From: Ignelater luminosus
Taxonomy: Eukaryota > Arthropoda > Insecta > Coleoptera > Elateridae
Direction of reading: 5' to 3'
DNA length: 64,000 bases
Assembly (NCBI GenBank): GCA_011009095.1
Contig: VTPC01008022.1
Span: 91,686-155,685 of the forward strand
Shown: one piece after another, positions 12,306 to 23,800 of the stretch
How the letters are laid out: each line of letters opens with the position of its first letter
Position numbering within the stretch: the stretch's first letter is position 1
Program-made: the position numbers and the translations under genes
The notes under the pieces: model-generated
Database searches by the model: none
What the model was told of the DNA's origin: nothing
The model's input: the letters and a program-made list of their open reading frames with translations, nothing else

Positions 12306-13245
12306 ATGTTCGAAAAAGTCAGAAAGTTCCAACAGTTGTCTAGGATTTCTCTAAATTATGTCCAAGAGTCGACTTTTGTACGAAAGGCATTCAAACTATG
12401 TCCATATTCTTGTCGACAAACGCCCAAATTATGTCCAAACACCGTCCAAAGTATGTCCAAAGACCGTCAAAACTTTGTCCATAAGTCGATAAGGTTTTGT
12501 TGGAAAACCGTCCAAAGTATGTACAAGAATCGTCCAGATTATGTCCAAGAATCAACAATATCCTGCCCGAAAAACGTCCAAAGACCATCGAAGTTTTGTC
12601 CAAAAATCGTTCAAAGTATGTCCAAAGTTAACAAGCTTCTGCCCGAGAAACGTCTAAATCCTGTCCAAAGTATGTTTATATTATGTTCAACAGTCGACAA
12701 GGTTTTGCCCGAAAAACATCCAAAGTTCAAAAATCGTCCAAATTATGCCCAAAAGTCGAGAAGATCCTGCCCGGAAAATGTTCAAATTATGTTCAAAAAC
12801 CGTTCAGATTTTGTCTGAAAAACGTCCAAGTCCAATGTATGTCCAGAAATTGTCCGAATTATGTCCATAAGTAATCTAGATTGTATCCAAAAAACATCCA
12901 AGTCCAAGGTATATCCAAAAGTCGTCCAAATTATGTCTAGACGCCGTCCACATTTTGCCCAAAAAACTTCTAAGTCTAAAGTATGTTTAAGAATCGTCCG
13001 AATTATGACTAAAAGCCGTCCAGATTTTGTTTGAAAAACGTTCAGTAGAAAGTACTTCCAGAAGTCGTGCAAATTATGTCCAAAAGCAGTCCAGATTTTG
13101 TCCGAGAAATGTCCAAGTCCAAAGTGTGTTCCAGAATCGTTTGAATTATATCTAAAAGCCGTCAGGATTTTGTTTGAAAAATGCCCAAGTCGAAAGTACG
13201 TCCAGAAATCGTTCGAATTATGTCCAAAAGCTGTACAGACTTATG
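12306..13245 (+). repeat. Left GTCC tandem array
   Basis: GTCC recurs every 10-12 bases over about 940 bp. It lies in alternating blocks such as GTCCAAATTAT, GTCCAAAAGTC, GTCCAGATTTT and GTCCGAAAAAC, which group into larger units of about 90 bp. The open frames here (for example 12306-12818 plus and 12782-13072 minus) are by-products of the 11-base period and are not genes. Confidence 0.85.
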
Positions 13246-13407
13246 TCTAGGCGCTGCACGGTGAACCGAGTAGTAGGTGCTAGCTTGACAAAAATTATTT
13301 TTTTTAGTAATTTTGCTTGTAGTCTTCACAATAAAGCTAATAACAGGATTTATTCATTAAAAAGAAGTTGAAAAGTTCTACTGAATGAAATCAAAATGAT
13401 GCACATA

Positions 13408-14721
13408 CAAGGTGTGACAATAAAGTTCGGTAAGTGATTTAAAAAAAGGTACTTACACAAATAGTAGATGAAAAATATTTTACTGTCCTTCGAAGTAATC
13501 CCCCCCAGATACAACGCACTTCTGGCAACGCTCGTACAGTTGTTGGAAACTGCGTGAGAAGTCCTCCATTGGAATGGCCTTCAACTCCGACGTAACGTTT
13601 TCTTTGATCTCTTCAATTCCGGAAAATCTCTTCCCTTTCAGCGACGACTTCAGGCGGGGAAACAAGAAAAAGTCAGCCGGAGCCAAATCCGGTGAATACG
13701 GGGGGTGACTGATCTCAGGAACTCCTTTGTCGGCCAAAAACTTCTTCACTATGCATGCCGTGTGGGATGGTGCATTATCATGCAAAAGGAACCAGCCTCT
13801 TCCTTGTGCAAGTTGGGGACGCACTCGTCGAATTCGCGCCAGCAGACGTTGCAGAACCTGCAAATAAAATTCTTTGTTGACCGTTTGACCCTGAGGTAGA
13901 AACTCCTTATGGATAATCCCATGTCGGTCAAAGAAGGCAAACAGCATGGTTTTCGTCTTTGACTTCTGGAGTCGAGATTTGGTGTGTCTTGGGGAACTGG
14001 GACTCCGCCATTCCATGCTTTGCCGTTTTGTTTCAGGGTCGTACTCGAAACACCACGACTCATCACCGGTCACAATTGAATCCAAGAATGTTGGGTCGTT
14101 ATCACACGTGCTGATGAAGTCGCCGCATGCGTCAAATCTTTGGAGTTTTTGTTCGTCTGTGAGAAAATGGGGAACAAATCGAGAACAGATCTTTCGCTTC
14201 TGCAAGTCGTTTTTTCAAGATGAGACGGACTGTTTCACGGTTAATTCCCACTTCTTCGGCCAACAATCGCACAGTCATTCGACGGTCCTTTGTTACCAGT
14301 TCTCGGACTGCTTTCACAGAATCGTCATTTCTCGACGTCGACGGTCTTCCACTCCTAGGCGCATCATCTATCGAGTCCCGTCCCTCACGAAAACGTTTAA
14401 ACCATTCCGATACACATTTCAAGGTTACTGCTTCATGCCCGTAAACTTCCTTTAGCATTAAATGAGTTTCTGTTATTGTTTTCCCTAATTTAAAACAAAA
14501 CTTTATATTTGCTCTTTGCTCCATTTTTCGACAATTACGCGCGAACCTTTCATCACCCGCATTAACAGGCTGTCATCGACAGACGCGTTCATGCAGCGAC
14601 CAGACAGGTTAGGACATGTTCGGGCAGGAGTTAAGCCATGTGTTGTCGCTTTCGGAAATATGAAAAACCTTTCGGCATCAAAAATACAACGGTGCTTACC
14701 GAACTTTATTGTCACACCTTG
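13408..14721 (-). mobile_element. Mariner-family transposon, nearly intact
   Basis: The 1314-bp element has identical 27-bp terminal inverted repeats (beginning CAAGGTGTGACAATAAAG). A TA target duplication flanks both ends (13406-13407 and 14722-14723). The transposase is on the minus strand. Perfect terminal repeats and a single coding lesion indicate a fairly recent insertion into older repetitive DNA. Confidence 0.95.
13480..14524 (-). pseudogene. Mariner transposase with one frameshift
   Basis: Read on the minus strand from ATG at 14524. The N-terminal part carries the paired HTH region (KCVSEWFKRFREGRDS, then GRPSTSRND and the NRETVRLIL recognition helix). The catalytic part follows from about 14205 down to the stop at 13480. 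The DD34D triad is intact: VTGDESW, HDNAPSH, and the Asp of APADFF, 34 residues after the second Asp. One base too many near 14209, beside an A run, throws the two halves out of frame. Corrected length would be about 347 residues, normal for mariner. The enzyme excises and reinserts the element at TA sites. As read, this copy makes only a truncated DNA-binding fragment. An assembly error in the homopolymer is a real alternative. Confidence 0.92.
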
Positions 14722-15259
14722 TATTTGCAAATAAAGGAAAATCTTTACAGAATTATACTCAACTACAAGTAACAATATGCAATCCTAATAATCAAGAATG
14801 AACAACAATATTACATTAATCAACTACTATTTTCTTCTGAATCAGAGTCTTACAGTTGAATCAGAAGCGTAATAATCCTCTTGGTTTATGTTATTGTCAA
14901 TTGTACTGAAACATTTAATTGTTCATTAGGTAGCTTCGTAGAAGTTACAATTAACATTTCTAGAACTTTAGGCGGTAAAACTCCTTTTTGTGTCTTATAT
15001 CTATAAACTTATTAACTAACGGGTCGGATGTAACGAGCAATATTGTTAATAAATCAGTAATCATCACTACTCGAGATGTTTTTTATGTGTGACGTTCTCG
15101 AAAATTACGACACCTCATATCTGGTTTCTTGCGTCTTTTCAGATAGCTGCCCAATAGGCAAAAAACAGTTTATAATAAAGCTATACTTGCGTGGTAAAGG
15201 ATTTTGTGAAAAGTCACGGACATGGAATACCAAGAGTATCGACTTAAATACTATAAATC

Positions 15260-16250
15260 TCTGGTCTCTAAACAATATTTCTCAAAGTTGTCAATTAATT
15301 CCGTGGCTAGACGACAAAGCTTTTAATAAAAACTTTAAATTTTTTATAAGGACCAAATCAATCCCTGTCATTCCGGACGACTTTGCAGGATTTTTGAATT
15401 TTTTCATTGTCACAGTAAGACCATGAAAACTTTTGTTTGTACTTGCCATCACAACCCCATTTGCATCAATTCTTTTTTGATTTTTGAAAATATCACCTTG
15501 TGACAAAAGCAATCTGTTCAGCCAATGATCAACGGTAAGTTGAAGAGAGAGCTCTGTACTTATTTCAGTGATTGTAATGGCTGTCTAGCATAATAAGAGG
15601 CGAAAACATGATGTCCTACACTTATAAGAGTGTTTTGTGTTGATTTGTACGCAAAGAAGTGCTTTTCGTATCAACATAATGAGCCAATGCCTCCACACTC
15701 GTCAATGGTCTTTGAGCGATCTATTGCTGCCTGAAATTTGTAATTTCCTGTATATGGTAGATGCCACGTTTCCAACGTCATATACTATTGCACTTCTTTT
15801 GCCTTCATCATAAAGACAAACTTCTGATGAAGAATGCTTAGCAATTAATAGTCTTCCACTCGATTTAGTTCTTGTGGAAGATTCCTCTAAGATTTTTTCG
15901 GTCTTCCAGACTTAGAATTAGAAAACTGAGGCTGACCTACATTTTCTAATACTCATTCTAAAAATTCTTGTCTTGAAATTCTCGCCTTGAAGCTACTATT
16001 GTGTTTCGTGAAGGAATCTATTTTGCACCTACTTGTTTTCCATCGATCTTGAAACCGAAATGATATACGGCCGATATTTTCTTTAATTAGGCGATTGACC
16101 TCGTCTGAATCACATGAGAAGGCTATTTTCTCCATGACAGCTCTCAAAAGCTGTTGTAACTGTTCCTTTTTTGGATACATTTTCCAAAGTTCGAAAAAAT
16201 CGATTCTAGATATAGACAAAGTTACTTCTGAAGAAGGTAAAAAAACCACC
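15260..16250 (-). pseudogene. Degraded coding relic of an unclassified repeat
   Basis: Several minus-strand segments read like one broken protein: 16249-15953 (a helical, basic segment ending RISRQEFLE), then across stops a GRPKKS and ESSTRTK stretch, and 15512-15291 (a segment with RIDANGVVMAS and LTVTMKKFKNP). A Gly-Arg-Pro-rich linker followed by ESS-R-K is a pattern I associate with proteins encoded by dispersed arthropod and cnidarian repeats, but I cannot assign a transposase superfamily. At least several stops and frameshifts separate the parts. It sits inside the array-flanked composite and could be its original coding content. Confidence 0.4.
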
Positions 16251-16747
16251 CTAGAGCAAACAAGAGCAGAAAATAAATGGGAAGAAATGGGAAGTTCTCA
16301 AACTAGAATAATTCATCTACAAAATGGTGTAAAATTCATCACGTGATGTAATGTGGAGAATATAATTTAAGACTAATGAAGTTGTAAAACCAATATTATT
16401 TCTGTATACATTTCACGTTAGACTTTGAGTCCATCCTAAATATATAAAATTTATTGAACCAAAAAAGAAAATAGTTTCGTTATTGTAAAGAACTTACTTT
16501 GGGCTTTTGAATAACTGAATATAAACTTTTTATGTGTATCAGATATTTTAAGCTTTGTCTTGCAACTAAAATAGTTATTTGAAAACCAACTTTTGTTGCA
16601 CATACTAATCAGTAGGCCATTGTTGGCACCTAACTATCTGCAGATAGTTTTATCCACGAAGTATGAGAATTGCAATAATCCTATTTTGTCTTTCTAATTC
16701 GGACACGACTTTTGTCAAGCTAGCATGTACTATTAGATTCACTGTGC

Positions 16748-16940
16748 GCCGTCCAGATTTTGTCCGAAATATGTCCAAGTCCAAAGTGTGTTCAAGAATC
16801 GTCCGAATTATGTCCAAAAGCTGTCCAGATTTTGTACAAAAGACGTCCAAGTCCAAAGTCTGTTCAGAGATCGTCTGAATGATGTCCAAAAGTCGTCTAG
16901 ACTTTGTCCCAAAAACTTCGAAATTAAGTCCAGAAATTGT
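16748..16940 (+). repeat. Right GTCC tandem array
   Basis: The same 10-12 base GTCC period and the same block order as the left array, but only about 190 bp long. It directly follows the inverted GTCAAGCTAGC motif. Confidence 0.8.
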
Positions 16941-17120
16941 CTAGATCACGTAGTAAGAGTTCATGGATTTGGTTTTGCTACTATGGTGTTTCATAGATGT
17001 TGCCATATTTCGTTTATGCTGTATATGTTTCTATACAAGAGGGTATAGATGTTTAATTACTGAATAAGATTTTAATACCTTAATGGTTAAAATACATTAC
17101 GAAAAGGTTTTATATGTTTT

Positions 17121-17122
<2 letters not shown>

Positions 17123-17158
<36 letters not shown>
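17123..17158. repeat. (CT)n microsatellite
   Basis: Uninterrupted dinucleotide run, 18 units. Confidence 0.95.
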
Positions 17159-17161
<3 letters not shown>

Positions 17162-17210
17162 GAAAATCATTTATAATTTTGTTACAACAAAATTGCTAAT
17201 GATTTTCTAC
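17159..17210. repeat. 52-base near-perfect palindrome
   Basis: Outer arms GTAGAAAATCATT and AATGATTTTCTAC pair perfectly. Inner arms AATTTTGTT and AACAAAATT also pair, leaving only two 3-base mismatched internal loops and a 2-base centre. It directly abuts the (CT)n run. Confidence 0.85.
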
Positions 17211-17310
17211 ATAAAATTGTACTTAATACTTTTTTGTCCAATGGACGTCCGTTAGTCCAAAATTGAACGTCCAGTAGATGTCCGCCCGCCTAAATTTGGA
17301 CGTGCGCGTG

Positions 17311-20090
17311 CTATATGTGAGATAAATATCAACCCCCCTAAAACACAGTAAATAATAATTTTCCATAAACATAAATAACAATTCAACATTTTTTCATAAT
17401 ACTCCACTTTTTGTAAAAAGATTTTTTACAAAATCTCTTTTTGCATAGACATCAGGATGTGTTTCTTGAAATCTTTTTTTACATTATGTAAAAGCTGGAC
17501 GAGGGTCTCTCGTAAAGAGTGTAATACACAGTAAACGTTTCTTAAAAAATGCTCAGCTCCTGTTGAAATAATGATAACGGTTGCATTGAATTTATGTAGG
17601 GGCGTTCCTAAATAGTTAGTGAATCTCAGATGTTTGAGCCTATTTTACTTTTCAAATAGGTCATTATGGGCGACATGGCAGTAGTGATGCAAAATCTTAG
17701 AAAATTATGACCGATAATCGTCGTGGAGCCCAAACGGAAAAAGCTGAAGACGTGAAATCTTGCAGGCGTGCTCTTTAAACATCAACGGCAACCACTAAGA
17801 AGGGAATATTTCGAAAAAGGGATGAAAAGTGATTTTTCGTCGACCTGATTAGCAAGTTTAGCCAGCGGTGGCGATCGCCGAAGCCGACTGGACACGCCCA
17901 TTTACGATTTTCAAAAGAGGCCATTTTCTGCCAAACAAAAGATCGCTTGGTAAATCAAAGTAGCTTACATTCGATTGTTAGATATGCACAAAAACAAATT
18001 TTAAAAAATGAACATCTTTACCATTTGATGGGAAATTTTGCACTGTAATGAATAAATGAAATTCTGTCCTGTACTTAAATCACAGGCGACTTTGGCGTTT
18101 GTTTGTTTTTTCTTCTAGATAACTTCGAACATATCACGCGTGAAAAAATCATTTGAATTTTAATCATTGTCATTGATCAAATACAGCTTAAGATTTACTT
18201 TTGTCACCGTCTCGCGTCTTTTAGAATGAAAATAACGAGAATAATTCTGCATTTTCTCGATTGTTTTAATTGCATTATGTGCCAGAATTTGGGTGGATGC
18301 GAGAATGGATGGCTTTGTTATTGTTGGTGTTTATAAAAGCTAGATAGATTTAATAAATTATATAAAATGTAATAATGAAACTTTGAACTATTTTAAATAC
18401 CTACGTTAAGTTACTCGAAGCTTTTATTTATAAGGAAGGCGGGGAGTTATGAAAAGCTCTATTGGAGGAAAATTCTGCTGTCGAGATATTAATCAAAGAA
18501 ACCTGAAAAATTTAACTAATACCTTTGTTACATATTCAAGAAAATTGGAAAGGGATTAGAAGTTAATAAAGAAGAAATTATCAGTTTTCACAATTCTCCA
18601 CTTCTTCTTGCCTTTAATGTTTAAAAGCTAGACAGATGGAGATCAAGAAAATACTAACCACATCCTGAAGAAAGCCCAATAATAAATATGAATTACATTT
18701 TCTAGCTGTTGCAGTTTAATTTTATATTACGTCTTTTAGCGAAAAATCGATAGAACGCTGCAAGGATAAGGATGTTTTTCAGCAGCGGTATGCGTTCCTG
18801 TATAAAGTAGTAATAAATACATCAGTAAGATGTTAATTTGTAATTAAACCTGAAGGTGAAGGTTTGCTTAATACATCTAGGTACAACTCGTAAGCGTCTT
18901 TTCAATGAAAAGACTATTTTGATAAAAGTTTATGAAAATTTATTGCATCGCAGATCTTGCTCTAGATACCGTTTTTATCATTCTGCCCCCAAGAGAAAAT
19001 TTATAAATGATTTAACAATTTTTCAGAGACACGTGCTGAAAATCGTCAAACACGTGTTTTTGCCATGTGCTTTATTTATTAGCCATCAGGATTCAAGAAG
19101 GAACGTATATATGTACTATAGAAGTGTAAGAAAATGCAGCGTCTTGGATTTCCTCCGGTCCAGATTTTGTTTAATTTTTAATATAAAATTAGTGCACCTT
19201 TAATATTAATTGTTTTTTTTTCTTTTTTCTAGGCGTCAATAATTATTTATTATCCTTTACATTAGAGTGCGATGCAAATATGCAATTCTGATCGGAAACG
19301 TTAAGAAAAAGTTATTAGATATACAGTATACCATGAACAAAATGAGGTTTGGACGCAACCATTTCGTGAAAGGGGGGCGTCGGGTGGCGTTTTGAACGTC
19401 GGGTGCGGTGTATTTCGTTTCATGCGAAACGGCAACGGGCTATAGTTCGTCAAATGAGAAACTGAGGCTTCCCCCTAGACTTTCTACTTATCTTTTGGGT
19501 ACTAACTGCATTTACCCATATATAATACTTTTGCAGCGTGTAAGCGATAAAATGAGCGCGCGAGAGCTTTCTTCTCCGCGAACGAATTATATTTTAGCCG
19601 GGACCCTCTGCGTTCTAGAGAAAGAAAGACTAATAACTGACTGGTTAGATTAGAATTTACCCATCAAATTCCATTCTTTTACAGGATATAATTTGCGGCC
19701 TCCTTTACTTAAATATATAGGAAAAAACACTAATGGAAATTATAGAAAAACGCGCGCGTACTTATTTTAAATTTATTACGAAGAAAACTTGAACTTTGAT
19801 CTATTTGCAGCCTTACAAATTGGAATTTATTAATATTTCGCTAAGGAGAATGTGAAAATAACGCTATTATTAATTAACAATAAAAATTTATTGTTATGCA
19901 TTCACTGGCGGGAATTCAAAAGTTTAAACAAGGAAGGGTTGACGTTCTTTCTTATTAACTCGTACAAATTATTTATGGAGAATATCTTTTTCCTTTTGTA
20001 ATAATCGATAATAATCCTAATTGTTATAAATTTATACATACGCTTACGTAATGAAAAAATTTTAAGACATCGTGGAATGGAGTGCTACGT
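17311..20090. other. Intergenic, nothing recognised
   Basis: AT-rich with a GC-richer patch at 19375-19640. Frames of up to 115 codons occur (18856-19203) but show no recognisable motif, exon boundary pair or family resemblance. Confidence 0.4.
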
Positions 20091-20099
20091 CACTATTTT

Positions 20100-20308
20100 T
20101 GATCACGTGATGTACCGTTAGACGCCATATTGGCAGTTTAGTGTAGCGTTAGGGGTTAGTGACAGTGTTGCTCCTCATTCTTACCTTTTTACATAAATAT
20201 CATTCATAATAATTAACAATTAAGACATAACTTGTGCTCAAAGAGTGCTAGTGAACAATACACGTGTGACAACAGTTTTAAATGTCGCGGGTCGTGTTTT
20301 GCTTCGGG
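20100..20308 (+). promoter_or_regulatory. Possible MEP-1 promoter and untranslated first exon
   Basis: A CACGTG E-box (GATCACGTGATG) near 20101 is followed by GACGCCATATTGGCAGTTTAG, which contains a GCCAT core of the YY1/Pho type. A CpG-richer stretch follows and ends at a plausible donor (CTTCGG, then GTATTT) near 20308. The next acceptor, TTTTGCAG, is at 20811-20816, just ahead of the coding exon. The transcription start is not determined. Confidence 0.35.
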
Positions 20309-20832
20309 TATTTACGATCGTCACAACCTTCTATTGGTGGTGTGCAGCTGTTCAACGTCGACGTGATCTAAAATCCCAATTGATTTGGCGGGAATATTCT
20401 AAGATGCTGTAATTTGTGGTAATTACACTTCACAAAATGCTAACAAATATTTATCGGAATTATTACAAATAAATATGACTCATAATTTTCCCCAATCCAG
20501 CCTATTGTTTAAATTAATTTTCCTGTGGTGGCAGCACTGGTCGTTTAATATTATAATATTTTCCACCAAGAGTGGGGTTCAAATTTCACGGCCTACTAAT
20601 TCATTATTTTTCCCAAATAATTTATTTTATAATAGGTCGGTTTTTAAACATTAATCTACGATATGTTGCCACTCCAATTTAATTGAGGGTTGAAGATTAT
20701 GTTGCTATAAATAATTTCTTTGGATGGATTTGTTTTTTAATGCTACCTTTCGTCGATAAATTGTTTACAAATAAACGAGTCGGAATACTGTAATTTATAA
20801 CAATGTTGTTTTGCAGATTCTTTGCGAGTGCT

Positions 20833-20893
20833 ATGGCAGCTGTTGAAATGGGGGAGGTTGATGAGATTCATTCGAATGAAGAAAACATAAAAG
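20833..20893 (+). CDS. MEP-1: MEP-1 coding exon 1
   Basis: ATG at 20833 follows a TTTTGCAG acceptor at 20816. The exon encodes 20 residues rich in Glu and leaves one base (phase 1) before the GTTAAT donor. Joining to 22717 makes an Asp codon and keeps the exon 2 frame, which is the main support for this start. Confidence 0.7.
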
Positions 20894-23800
20894 GTTAATA
20901 TTTTCATTTTTTAACATCACAATAGTAAGCAGAATTAGAAACATATTGAACGGAAATTAAAGAGGTAAAATATAAGAATTTTATGTTTGTTACTTTGGGA
21001 GACTTTTAAACTTCTAATCTTTCAAGTAAATTTTCGACACTTTCTGGTGGTAGGTTTCTTTGATTTAGGTAGACATGAATGTGTATGTGTTGTATATACT
21101 CCGTAGCAATAGCGAGTAATACTTATTTATTGATTATTATAGAAAATCAATGTTATTGTGTGTATTATAAATATGCATTAGAAAATTTGATCTTAACTCT
21201 TATACTACTACTTACATGATTATGTTGCTCGATTGTTTTTAAAATGCGTTTGTATTGCCTAACCTTGCTGTATTCTCTTGAAACTTCAATAAACAAAAGT
21301 CTCTTGTTATTTATGTACGTTAAACATAAACATTCCACAACACATTTTCAGATTAGTTAGATAATACTTGACGAACACTTTTCTTAAAGGAAATATTTAA
21401 GATTTTTTTTTTCTATTTTTCAGACTAGATGTTTCTAAACAACACTCAGTTATGTTAGTCACTGTGGCTTTTCTAGTTACAAACAATCGAGGCTGCAAAT
21501 AATGTCATTGTCAACTTGATAACGTCACTGTCAAGTTGACAGCGTCACCACATCACATGTAGGTTTATGTATGCAAATTATCGATTATATACAAAGTGTA
21601 TTTTTAAGAACTTGCACTTTATTGTCTGAAAATTCTAGAGTCCCCTGACTAATGAGCCAATTAGGTGATAGGATTCCAAAAACCTGTTTTGATCGATGTA
21701 ATAATAAAAATAAACTTTGACAATTATTATGTCACAAGAAAGAGGTTAAGTTGATTTCGCTTCGTCAAAAATAGCAATATCTTCAGTGCTTTAATGAATA
21801 TTTATAAAATAAAATAAAAGGGTTTTTAAGAAAATTGATCATTTGTAGCAATATTGATTGTAATCAGAAACCGGATTGTTTCAGTGGCAACAGGGTTGGA
21901 CCACTAAATAATTTTAATAATCACGAGGAGGTGAGTGTTATTGATGGTGTGAAAATTGTTGCAGAATCTTATTACTTTAAAAACTTTGAAGATGTCAAAT
22001 TCGATACATAAACAGGAAAAAAACTTGTATATTTAGTTTTTACTTTTTCGTTTTTCTACCAAAATGATTACAAAAAAAAAGTTTAACACATAAAAATATT
22101 TTATTAAGGTACCTTTATTGTTAATTTTCTTAAAACACAAATTCTTCTCGACACACTTTGGATGTAATTGACATTTTACATACGTAACCTACATCACTTA
22201 ATGTGTCAACTTGACAGAGGCAATTTACAAGCTTTGAAAAGCCAGGGTGGCAAACATAACCGAGTGTTTTAGGAACATCTAGTTTGAGAAATAGAAAATA
22301 AAATGAATTTCTTGTTTAGTTTAGTTTCTTGTTTTGGGAATGTTTAAAAAATAGAGATAGATAACAAATTAATCTTACTTTTAGGCAAGCTATGAACATG
22401 ATGGGACACACTGTAACCAAAAACTTTATTTTCAAAATGTCAATTTGACAGCAAATATTATCTAACACATGACAGTAGTTATTTTCACAGCCTGCCTAGG
22501 ACCAAATAACAATAATGATAAAAACGCATTATCTTTTCTCTGGACTAGTTTTTTCTGCATATTTCACTTGATTGATAATATGAAATTTCTCTTCGAGTCT
22601 AGCTTTATTAAGAATTTGTTTTATTTTAAAAACAACCAAGCAACAATTAATATTATATGTAAATTCGAATTACATAAAACTACTACTAGTGTTTCTAATC
22701 TATTACATTTTTATAGATGGAGTTAGTGTGAATGGTGATATTTCCGATTATAAAGAGGATATGGATGATGGAAATACCGATGAAACAAACGAAGACATAA
22801 TACAGGTTAATAGTGAAAGTGTTAGCGAAAATATTATGAATCAAAATAGTGATATTGAAGATAATGGCAGTATACATAGTATAGAAGAAGCAGAAGATAG
22901 GGAATGTATTATAGAAGAATCCGAAGAGAATCAAGACGAAAGTGAAAAAATGATTGTGGAAGAAATTATACAGGACGACGAAGATAGTAACGAGCAAATA
23001 CACGAGATTGATAACAGTGATGGAGAAGATGATGTGCAAATTAGTCAAGATGATATAATTGATATGTCTAATGGTGTAAATAGTACTAAAAATGTTAAGG
23101 GAAAAAATTCGGTTGTTACTATTAATGATTCGGGTGAAGATGTTGTTATGTTAGATGATGATAATAAGGATCCTATAGAAGTATTAGATTATAATAAGGA
23201 AACAATAGAAGTCTTGGACGATAATAAAGATCCCGTAGAAAATGGTAGTATTGCAAATGATAGCGGTGACGATATTGAAATTTCAGAACCTACTAGTACA
23301 GATATTCAAACGATCGATGATGGTGAAGTAATAAACATAGACGATACGCCTACTAAAAAGAAAAAGAAAGACAAAGTGGTCATCGATTCAGGTCCACCAA
23401 GGAGAAGTTCGAGAAATTTAAATAGAGAAAAAAAGAGTTACATAGAAGACGAGGGAGTTGAAAGCGAACAACAGAACGAAAAAGATCAGGAGCAAGAAGA
23501 TCATTCCTCAGAAGGATCAGATATTGAGGAAGTGATGCCTCAGGATCCCCTAGCCGTTGCCGACCCATCTCCTACTCCGCTTCCCCCTCAAAATCAGAAA
23601 CCAATTTCAAAAAAGTCACGTGTGTCTAGTTCTACTATTGTTGTGAAAGATACTAAATGCTTAGCAGAAATTGCATCTAAATCAACTACTAATAACAATA
23701 ATAATAATAAAAAAGAACCTACTTTAGTTATAATTGACACAAATTCTATATTATCAGGCCGAGGTCCTGTTCCTATTGCCCAGAAATCCGCCATCTCTGC

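Larger units (their letters stand above)
12080..17310. mobile_element. Possible foldback-like composite element with nested mariner
   Basis: Three nested layers of symmetry suggest one element. First, short GGACGTCC-rich ends lie at 12165-12235 and, inverted, at 17235-17300. Second, GTCC arrays lie inside both ends, about 940 bp on the left and 190 bp on the right. Third, an inverted pair of motifs containing GTGCTAGCTTGACAAAA lies at 13245-13294 and 16711-16750. The two GTCC arrays run in the same orientation rather than inverted, which argues against a simple inverted duplication. A mariner at 13408 has inserted into the interior. The interior right half carries a degraded coding relic. The limits are approximate. 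Confidence 0.45.

Noticed and set aside
12306..13072. Open frames of 60-170 codons on both strands in the GTCC array
   Set aside because: They come from a repeat unit that lacks stops in some frames; the residue pattern is just the repeat translated.
13705..14734. Plus-strand frames of up to 169 codons within the mariner
   Set aside because: Antisense shadows of the transposase; they have no family resemblance.
15076..15426. Plus-strand frame of 116 codons
   Set aside because: The minus strand reads as a relic with better protein character across the same region; the plus frame matches nothing.
19408..19653. 81-codon frame in a GC-richer patch
   Set aside because: No recognisable motif or exon boundaries.
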